Shown here piece after piece: positions 55,125 through 60,698 of a stretch of DNA of 60,698 bases (position 1 is the stretch's first letter; each line of letters begins with the position of its first letter). A model generated the notes under the pieces. The model was not told the DNA's origin, searched no databases, and worked only from the letters and a program-made list of their open reading frames with translations. The position numbers and the translations under genes are program-made. Source of the stretch: DASPWV01 sp046727855 (lineage in GTDB: Bacteria > Acidobacteriota > Vicinamibacteria > Vicinamibacterales > UBA2999); the NCBI GenBank assembly GCA_046727855.1, contig JBKPDL010000013.1:1-60698 (forward strand). The letters run 5' to 3'.

Positions 55125-55793
55125 ATGCTGCGAACCAACCTGTCAACGCGGCCTTTCTACAACGAGCGGGCGGTCCGCGTCGTGCTTGGCGTACTCGTGT
55201 TGCTGACAGCCGCGCTCACCGCCTTCAATGCCGCGGAGCTTCTGACGCTCAACAGCCGCAACAGCGAGTTCGTCGGCCGCGCCGAAGCATCGGAAGCGAA
55301 GGCGGCGGAACTGCGAGAACAGGCGCGTCAGACGCAGCAGTCGTTGAACCGCGCGGAAGTCGAAGCGGTGCAGGCCGCCGCCCGGGAAGCCAACATGCTG
55401 ATCGAGCGCCGTGCGTTCTCCTGGACCGATTTGTTCAATCGGTTCGAAGAAACGCTGCCGCCCGATGTCCGCATCGTCGCGGTCACGCCTCAGATGGACA
55501 ACCAAGGCCGCATGCTCGTGGCGGTCACGATCATCTCTCGCAAGGCGGGCGACTTCGAGACGTTCATCGACCGGCTGCAAGCGACGGGCGCGTTTGCCGG
55601 CGTCATCTCGCGGCACGACGAAACCATGGAAGACGGCAGCATGCGATCGGTGCTGCAGGGGTACTACAAGCAATCGCAACGCCCGGACGCGGCCGTTTCG
55701 TCTCCCCCGGCGTCTGATTCAACCGGGGGCGAAGGCAACCGGTCTCCAGCGAATGTCACGTCGCCGGCTCCGTCAACAGGAGAGGGGCGTTGA
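55125..55793 (+). CDS. pilN: PilN-like inner-membrane alignment protein
   Basis: 222 residues. N-terminal NLSTRPFYNER (the PilM-binding INLxxRPF-type motif) is followed by one membrane helix (VVLGVLVLLTAALTAFNAA), a coiled coil (residues 40-90), and a ferredoxin-like domain (DVRIVAVTPQMDNQGRMLVA). The tail is Ser/Pro-rich. Its stop overlaps the TTG start of pilO. Confidence 0.82.
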   Translation: MLRTNLSTRPFYNERAVRVVLGVLVLLTAALTAFNAAELLTLNSRNSEFVGRAEASEAKAAELREQARQTQQSLNRAEVEAVQAAAREANMLIERRAFSWTDLFNRFEETLPPDVRIVAVTPQMDNQGRMLVAVTIISRKAGDFETFIDRLQATGAFAGVISRHDETMEDGSMRSVLQGYYKQSQRPDAAVSSPPASDSTGGEGNRSPANVTSPAPSTGEGR

Positions 55794-56419
55794 AGGCGCT
55801 GTACTCGGCGGCGACGCCGGTTCCGTGGTCGCGCGTCATCCGCGAGCACCGCCGGGCATTGGTGCCGCTCGGCGTTGCGCTCGCAGTCAATGTGATCGTC
55901 CTGCTCGTCGTGGTGCTGCCGATATGGACGCGCGTCGCCGCGAACGAAGAGCGCGCCAACCGCGCCGCGATGGCGGAACGCGCCGCGGCGGCGGAGTTCC
56001 GGCAGGCCGAAGCCGTGCGCGAAGGCAAGAGCCGTGCGCTGGCCGATCTCGACACGTTCTACAAGCAGGTGCTGCCAGCCACAGTCGATGCCGCCCGCCG
56101 GACGGTGCAGACCAAGACCATGAAGCTGGCCGATGCGCACGATGTGCAGTACGAGCGAGGCACGTCCGACACCGAAGAAGTGCGCCAATCGTCGCTCGAG
56201 CGGTTCACCTATTCGCTGACGTTGTCCGGCACCTACGACGACATCCGCGCGTTCATCTATGAACTGGAGACGGCCCCCGACTTTGTCGTGATCGACAACA
56301 TCCTTCTCGCTGAAGGTCAAGATACCAACGCGCCGCTATCGCTGTCGGTCGACCTCTCCACGTATTACCGCGCGACGCCGGCCAGGCCGGACGTCCAGGC
56401 TGCCACGAATGGCCGTTGA
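55790..56419 (+). CDS. pilO: PilO-like inner-membrane alignment protein
   Basis: 209 residues with a TTG start preceded by GGAGAGGGG, overlapping the pilN stop by four bases. One membrane helix (VPLGVALAVNVIVLLVVVLP), a helical coiled-coil stretch, and a PilO-type C-terminal domain (YSLTLSGTYDDIRAFIYELE) are present. It pairs with PilN to link PilM to the secretin. It overlaps the next gene by 11 bp. Confidence 0.82.
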   Translation: MKALYSAATPVPWSRVIREHRRALVPLGVALAVNVIVLLVVVLPIWTRVAANEERANRAAMAERAAAAEFRQAEAVREGKSRALADLDTFYKQVLPATVDAARRTVQTKTMKLADAHDVQYERGTSDTEEVRQSSLERFTYSLTLSGTYDDIRAFIYELETAPDFVVIDNILLAEGQDTNAPLSLSVDLSTYYRATPARPDVQAATNGR

Positions 56420-56975
56420 TCGCCGCACAAAGCTGCTCGCGGCCGCGGTGGCGATCATCCTGGTCGTGGTAGCTGTCGTGTGGACGAGCGGCCGAGCGAC
56501 GAATTCGCAGCTGGCTTCGCCGCCGCCACGCCCCGCCGCGCCGCCGGCGCAGGGGCGCGGTTCAGCGCCGGACGCACCGGAACACGTCAAGCTCGAGGCG
56601 CTCAAGTTGCCCCGTGGCGAACCGGCGGACGCGAGCCGCAACCCGTTTCGGTTCGAAGCGACGGCGGCGCCGAAGCCCCCGGGCGGCGAGTCGCTGCCAC
56701 CACCGAAGCCGGTGAATGAAACACCGGCGATGGCCGCGCCACCCGTGCCCGTGGTGCCACCCCCGCCGCCGATTCCGCTCAAGTTCATTGGCATCGTGAC
56801 GCAGGGAGCGAAACGGCTGGCCGTGCTCACGGATGGACGGTCGACGCCGCAGAGTGGGGAAGAGGGCGCTATTATTCTTGGCCAGTACCGCATCCTCAAG
56901 ATAGGCAACGAGTCGATTGAGATGGCGTATCTGGATGGGCGGGGAAGGCAGACAATTCGCCTGACCGGCCAGTAG
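56409..56975 (+). CDS. PilP/GspC-like linker protein
   Basis: 188 residues: a short cytoplasmic start, one membrane helix (LLAAAVAIILVVVAVVWTSG), a long Pro/Ala-rich periplasmic linker, and a small C-terminal beta domain (IPLKFIGIVTQGAKRLAVLT, YRILKIGNESIEMAYLDG) of the GspC/PilP HR type. It would dock the PilNO complex onto the secretin encoded next. The name is by position and topology, as sequence identity to PilP is weak. Confidence 0.7.
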   Translation: MAVDRRTKLLAAAVAIILVVVAVVWTSGRATNSQLASPPPRPAAPPAQGRGSAPDAPEHVKLEALKLPRGEPADASRNPFRFEATAAPKPPGGESLPPPKPVNETPAMAAPPVPVVPPPPPIPLKFIGIVTQGAKRLAVLTDGRSTPQSGEEGAIILGQYRILKIGNESIEMAYLDGRGRQTIRLTGQ

Positions 56976-56976
56976 T

Positions 56977-57045
56977 GGCGGGTTCCTGACCTGCCGCACC
57001 GCCGCGTCTGTAGAAACACCGTAGCCGCGGGCCTTTCGGCCTGCG
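56977..57045. repeat. Two GTAG-plus-hairpin elements before the secretin gene
   Basis: GGCGGGT-TCCTG-ACCTGCC at 56977-56995 and CGCGGGCC-TTTC-GGCCTGCG at 57026-57045, each preceded by GTAG. They share one G-T wobble at the same stem position, suggesting related copies. They fill most of the 85-bp gap and may attenuate or stabilise the message. Confidence 0.55.
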
Positions 57046-57060
57046 TGAGGGAGACGACCT

Positions 57061-59478
57061 TTGCGCCGTGTGAATCAGATCGTGATCGTCATGCTTGCCG
57101 TGATGCTCACCGCATGCGGGGCAAGCCGCGCCTTTAGCCGAGGGGAACGCGCGGCGCGGGCAGGAGACTGGGATGCCGCGGTCGAATACTTCCGCACGGC
57201 CGCGCAGGAAAATCCCGATCGCGGGGAGTACAAGATTGCGCTCGAGCGTGCCACGTTTGTCGCCGCTTCGATGCACACGGATCGCGGCCGCAAGGCGGAA
57301 GAGGAAGGACGCACCGAAGACGCGCTGCGCGAGTACCGGCGCGCCGCGGAGCTCGACCCCAGCAACCGGCAGGTCGCGACCAAAGCCGCCGACCTCGAAC
57401 GGACGATCCGCGAGCGCATCGAAGCGACGCGGCCGCAGCCCGAGATCGACCGCCTACGCGAGCAAGCCCGTCGCTTGTCGCCGGAGCCGGTGTTGAGTCC
57501 CACTCAGCCACTCGGCCCTGTGCGCTTCAACAACGCCAGCATTCGCGACGTTCTCACCTTCATGGGCGAACAGACGGGCATCAACGTCACGTTCGACCGT
57601 GACTTCCCCGACCGGCAGATCAGCATCAATCTCGAAGGCGTCACGCTCGAGCAAGCGCTGCAGCAGATCATGCTGACCAATCAGCTGTTCTACAAGGTGC
57701 TGAACGAGCGCACGATTGTCGTCGCACAGGACACGACGCAAAAGCGCAATCAGTACGAAGAGCAGGTGGTGCGCACGTTCTTTCTGTCGCACACCGATGC
57801 CACGGAGATGGCGCAGCTTTTGAACGTGATGCGCGTGGCCGGCATGGCGATTCAGCCGCAGATTGTTCCGAACAAAACTACCAACACGATTATCGTGCGT
57901 GCGTCGGCATCGGTGATGGCGATCATCGAGCGCCTGGTCGAAGCCAACGACAAACCGCGCGCCGAAATCGTCATCGACGTCGAAATCCTGGAAGTAAGCC
58001 GCGAGCGGGTCAAGCAGTACGGGCTCAATTTGTCTCAATATCAGATTGGCGCTGTGTTCTCTCCGGAAACGACACCAAGCGACGACACTCCGCCGTTCAA
58101 CCTGAATACGATTTCGAGGGGCATCAGCGCGGCCGATTTCTACATGACCGTGCCCGCAATGATCATCAAGTTTCTCGAGAGTGATGCGAGCACCAAGATT
58201 CTGGCCAAACCGCAGTTGCGCGGGTCCGAAGGCCAGAAGATGACCTTGAACCTGGGTGAAGAGGTGCCGGTGCCGAGCACGACGTTCACGCCTCTTGCAA
58301 CGGGAGGCGCGGCAGCCAACCCGCTGACGTCGTACGGATACCGCGCGATCGGCATCATCGTGGACGTCACGCCGCGTGTCACCTACAGCGGCGACATCAT
58401 TCTCGATCTCTCGCTTGAAAATTCGGCGCGTGGGCAGGACTCCATCATCGCGGGCCAGGCCCTGCCCGCGTTCAACTCACGCAAGGCGATCACGCGTTTG
58501 CGGCTGCGCGACGGCGAATCGAATTTGCTCGCGGGTTTGTTGCGCGAAGATGAACGGCGATCGCTCACCGGCTTTCCCGGCATTCTGCGCATGCCGATCC
58601 TGCAGCAGCTGTTCGCCGCCAACGACAACACGATTCGTCAGACCGACATCGTCATGCTGTTGACGCCGCGCATCGTCCGTTCGCACGAGCTCACGGCGCG
58701 CGATCTTGGCAACATCTATATCGGCACGCAGCAGAACATGGCGCTCGGCGGGCCGCCGCCGGTCATTGCGCCGCCGCCTGAACCCGAGCCGCCACCGGCT
58801 GCCGGACAGCCGCCCGCGCCGCAGTTACAGATTCCCCCGGGCAGCTCGCCGATTCCGGGTCTTACGAGTCTGCCACCGGCGCCGGCGACACCGCCGCCGG
58901 CAACGGCACCCACGCCGGTTCCGATTCCAACACCGGCACAGCCACCAGGTCAGGTCGCCGCGCCGGGCACGCCGCCAGTTCCGGTGCCACAGCCGACGCC
59001 GGCGGAACCGACGCCCACGCCGGCGCAACCCGCACCAACGGCGCCCCCGACAACCGCGCCGCCGGCGACGGCGCGTGTGACGCTGTCGTTGCCCGCGACG
59101 ATGCAGGTGGGAAGCGGGCCGTATACGGTGCCGGTGTCGATCACCGGCGCATCGCGGCTCACCACGCTTACGACATCAATTACTTACAACCCGGCAGTGT
59201 TGCGTGTGCGCAGCGTGCAGGAGGGATCGTTCATGCGGCAGGGCGGCATCAATGCCGCCTTTACGCAGCAAGTGGATCCGGCGTCCGGCCGCATCGACAT
59301 CGTGATCACCCGGCCGGCCGATCAGGTGGGCGCAACAGGAACAGGCCTGCTTGCGGCGGTTCTGTTCGAACCTGTCGCTGCCGGGACCGCAACGCTCAAC
59401 GTGAGTGGCGTCGGCACGATCATCGACGGCGGCTCCGCGCCGCTGGCCTTTGCGCCGGCGACCGTCACGGTAAAGTAG
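57061..59478 (+). CDS. pilQ: Secretin (PilQ/GspD-like) with C-terminal cohesin-like domain
   Basis: 805 residues from a TTG. Lipoprotein signal with lipobox L-T-A-C. Residues 20-130 form a TPR-like helical repeat region. STN/N0 domain about 151-210 (VRFNNASIRDVLTFMGEQTG), then N1 modules, and the secretin barrel to about 545 (KILAKPQLRGSEGQKMTLNL, VPVPSTTF, TDIVMLLTPRIVR). Residues 565-670 are a Pro/Thr/Ala-rich linker. Residues 671-805 resemble a cohesin or BACON-type beta sandwich (VTLSLPATMQVGSGPYTVPV, LTTLTTSITYNPAVLRVRSV). The core forms the outer-membrane pore; the cohesin-like tail is unusual and may bind a partner at the cell surface or in the periplasm. Confidence 0.92.
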   Translation: MRRVNQIVIVMLAVMLTACGASRAFSRGERAARAGDWDAAVEYFRTAAQENPDRGEYKIALERATFVAASMHTDRGRKAEEEGRTEDALREYRRAAELDPSNRQVATKAADLERTIRERIEATRPQPEIDRLREQARRLSPEPVLSPTQPLGPVRFNNASIRDVLTFMGEQTGINVTFDRDFPDRQISINLEGVTLEQALQQIMLTNQLFYKVLNERTIVVAQDTTQKRNQYEEQVVRTFFLSHTDATEMAQLLNVMRVAGMAIQPQIVPNKTTNTIIVRASASVMAIIERLVEANDKPRAEIVIDVEILEVSRERVKQYGLNLSQYQIGAVFSPETTPSDDTPPFNLNTISRGISAADFYMTVPAMIIKFLESDASTKILAKPQLRGSEGQKMTLNLGEEVPVPSTTFTPLATGGAAANPLTSYGYRAIGIIVDVTPRVTYSGDIILDLSLENSARGQDSIIAGQALPAFNSRKAITRLRLRDGESNLLAGLLREDERRSLTGFPGILRMPILQQLFAANDNTIRQTDIVMLLTPRIVRSHELTARDLGNIYIGTQQNMALGGPPPVIAPPPEPEPPPAAGQPPAPQLQIPPGSSPIPGLTSLPPAPATPPPATAPTPVPIPTPAQPPGQVAAPGTPPVPVPQPTPAEPTPTPAQPAPTAPPTTAPPATARVTLSLPATMQVGSGPYTVPVSITGASRLTTLTTSITYNPAVLRVRSVQEGSFMRQGGINAAFTQQVDPASGRIDIVITRPADQVGATGTGLLAAVLFEPVAAGTATLNVSGVGTIIDGGSAPLAFAPATVTVK

Positions 59479-59548
59479 TGGTGCGGCCTTAGCCGCTCCA
59501 AGGTAGTGGCGCTGCCTGAGCTGCGCCGATTGCGGCCGTGGCCGCACC
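59476..59548. repeat. Composite palindromic element between secretin and pseudopilin genes
   Basis: Outer arms GGTGCGGCC (59480-59488) and GGCCGCACC (59540-59548) are exact inverted repeats. Inside are GCGGC-CTTA-GCCGC (59483-59496), GGCGC...GCGCC (59508-59527) and TGCGGCC-GT-GGCCGCA (59531-59546). GTAGTGG occurs twice. It fills the whole intergenic gap and starts on the secretin stop codon. Confidence 0.65.
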
Positions 59549-59551
59549 ATC

Positions 59552-60046
59552 ATGACAATGCGAATTTCGCTTCGCCGCGCAAAAGACCCTCGCGGTTACA
59601 CCTTCGTCGAGCTGCTCGTGGTGACAACGATCATCTTGATCCTTGCCTCGGCGGTGCAGCCGCTGGCCAAAGTCGCGGTCCAGCGCCAGAAGGAAACGGA
59701 GCTGCGGCGCGTGCTCCGGGAAATGCGGGATGCCATCGACAAGTTCAAGGACGCCGCCGACGCGCAGATGATTCCGTCCACCGAGCTCAAGCCGAACAGC
59801 GAAGGTTATCCGCCCGATCTCGAAACCCTGGTTGAGGGTGTGAGCGTGGCGAACGACGCCACCGGCCGTAAGCTCAAATTCCTGCGGCGCATTCCAGTCG
59901 ATCCGATGACGGGCACCGCCGACTGGGGCATGCGGTCATATCAGGACAAGCCCGACGCGACACGCTGGGGCGGACAGAACGTCTACGACGTCTTCACGAC
60001 GTCCGAAGGCACCGGGCTCGACGGCACGAAATACCGGGATTGGTAA
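59552..60046 (+). CDS. Type II secretion/type IV pseudopilin (GspG-like)
   Basis: 164 residues. Prepilin cleavage site R-G/Y-T-F-V-E-L-L with Glu at +5, then a hydrophobic helix (VVTTIILILASAVQPLAKVA). The body contains REMRDAIDKFKDAAD, YPPDLETLVEGV, RRIPVDPMTGTADWGMR and a C-terminal W, matching GspG-type major pseudopilins. ATG 59552 is chosen. It is processed by a PilD peptidase not present here. It overlaps the start region of the next pseudopilin gene. Confidence 0.9.
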   Translation: MTMRISLRRAKDPRGYTFVELLVVTTIILILASAVQPLAKVAVQRQKETELRRVLREMRDAIDKFKDAADAQMIPSTELKPNSEGYPPDLETLVEGVSVANDATGRKLKFLRRIPVDPMTGTADWGMRSYQDKPDATRWGGQNVYDVFTTSEGTGLDGTKYRDW

Positions 60047-60048
60047 TC

Positions 60049-60471
60049 ATGAGCGGCTTTTCACAGCGCCTGGTGCGTCGGCTCAACCTCGGTGCCGGCT
60101 TCACGCTCATCGAGGTTTTGATCGTGGTCGTGCTCGTAATCGTGCTCGCCAGCGTCGGCCTCGCGACCTATACGAACAGCGTGCGCCGCGCGCGCGAGGC
60201 CGTGTTGAGGGAGGATCTTTTCCGGATGCGCGACGCGATCGATCAGTACTACGCCGACAAGAACAAGTACCCCGCCACGCTGCAGGATCTCGTGTCCGAC
60301 GGCTACCTACGCGACATTCCGAAAGATCCGATCACCGCTTCCACCGACACGTGGCAAACCGAGAACGCCGAACCCGACCCGAATAATGTGAGCGCAGAGC
60401 CGGGCATCGTCAATGTGAAGAGCGGGTCGGAGGAGATGTCGATGGAAGGCACCAAGTATTCGGAGTGGTAG
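60049..60471 (+). CDS. Second GspG-like pseudopilin
   Basis: 140 residues from ATG 60049, two bases after the previous stop. Cleavage site G-A-G/F-T-L-I-E-V-L with Glu at +5, followed by a helix (IVVVLVIVLASVGLATYTNS). The body is parallel to the preceding protein: MRDAIDQYYADKNKYPATLQ, LVSDGYLRDIPKDPITAS and a C-terminal GTKYSEW like the other's GTKYRDW. The pair probably arose by duplication and may form a mixed pseudopilus. Confidence 0.92.
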   Translation: MSGFSQRLVRRLNLGAGFTLIEVLIVVVLVIVLASVGLATYTNSVRRAREAVLREDLFRMRDAIDQYYADKNKYPATLQDLVSDGYLRDIPKDPITASTDTWQTENAEPDPNNVSAEPGIVNVKSGSEEMSMEGTKYSEW

Positions 60472-60480
60472 GGTGTCAAC

Positions 60481-60498
60481 CGACAGTGTCAACTGTCG
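60481..60498. terminator. Hairpin in the convergent gap after the pseudopilin genes
   Basis: CGACAGT-GTCA-ACTGTCG, a perfect 7-bp stem with a 4-nt loop, 10 bp after the stop codon and before the convergent PKD gene. No T-tract follows, so termination is only a guess. Confidence 0.4.
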
Positions 60499-60525
60499 AT
60501 TGCCACCCCGGGCCACATCGCTGAA

Positions 60526-60698
60526 CTAGTCGATGACTCGGATCGTCCGCGACTGGAACCCTTCTTGCCCGTTTGAGGCGCGCACCGTCACCGTTGCGGT
60601 ATACGTTCCCGTCGCTCTGTAGCGGTGGTTCGTCGTGTTGCCGGTTGTCGTCGTACTGCTCCCGTCGCCGAAATCCCAGACGTACGTCAAGCCACCTG
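60526..60698 (-). CDS. PKD-domain protein, C-terminal fragment cut by the window edge
   Basis: About 56 codons ending at TAG 60526-60528. The fragment contains V-W-D-F-G-D-G-S, HRYRATGTYTATVTV and a final strand, the hallmark of a PKD domain. Such domains end many secreted or surface proteins; the rest lies beyond the window, so the product cannot be named further. Confidence 0.75.
   Translation of the reverse strand, partial: GGLTYVWDFGDGSSTTTTGNTTNHRYRATGTYTATVTVRASNGQEGFQSRTIRVID

Overview
The window is a GC-rich, gene-dense bacterial chromosome segment. It carries many secreted beta-propeller, PQQ and cytochrome proteins, a single-chain glycine decarboxylase, a PilMNOP/secretin assembly cluster with pseudopilins, sigma-54 control and numerous dispersed hairpin repeats. 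This mix suggests an uncultured Acidobacteriota (Vicinamibacteria-like) genome. That assignment is an inference from gene content; no rRNA or tRNA gene was seen.

Layout. 0-5.5 kb (minus): a secreted oxidative cluster of a haem c/copper monooxygenase-like protein, a PQQ alcohol/sugar dehydrogenase and a sulfatase fused to a decayed metallo-beta-lactamase fold. 5.5-14.0 kb (plus): a quinohemoprotein amine dehydrogenase (QHNDH) operon qhpA-D-C-B, a 54-aa Cys/His protein, qhpF and qhpE. All four cross-link pairs of the gamma subunit are intact, but no qhpG flavoprotein is present and a dispersed repeat is read in frame inside the gamma leader. 13.9-16.0 kb (minus): an exported PPP-type phosphatase next to an exported kinase-fold protein. 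16.0-22.9 kb: PQQ sugar dehydrogenase, chorismate mutase/prephenate dehydratase, a large secreted alpha/beta hydrolase and a GH13 amylase.

23.3-30.1 kb (plus): ComEA-like protein, FimT-like pseudopilin, PilZ protein, a sigma-54 activator with a degenerate GAFTGA loop, then a tightly coupled four-gene secreted set (unknown protein, lipase-lectin fusion, beta-propeller, lipoprotein). 30.2-34.6 kb: gcvT-gcvH-gcvP. 34.6-47.0 kb: mostly housekeeping and envelope genes (frameshifted class IV aminotransferase, NnrD/E, TsaE, GuaB, SecA, M23 peptidase, YifB/ComM, MltD-like LysM transglycosylase). 47.1-49.3 kb (minus): a minimal bacterial microcompartment pair, one hexameric shell protein and one CoA-acylating aldehyde dehydrogenase with a long linker and a C-terminal tail. 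49.4-51.1 kb: lipoprotein and lytic transglycosylase. 51.3-60.5 kb (plus): type IV pilus/type II secretion-like cluster (PilC, PilB, PilM, PilN, PilO, PilP-like, a secretin with a C-terminal cohesin-like domain, two pseudopilins). The right edge cuts a PKD-domain gene on the minus strand.

Most unusual: the QHNDH operon without qhpG and with a repeat in its RiPP-like leader, the two-gene microcompartment locus, the extracytoplasmic kinase/phosphatase pair, the sulfatase-MBL fusion, and several families of intergenic hairpins and short-period repeats.
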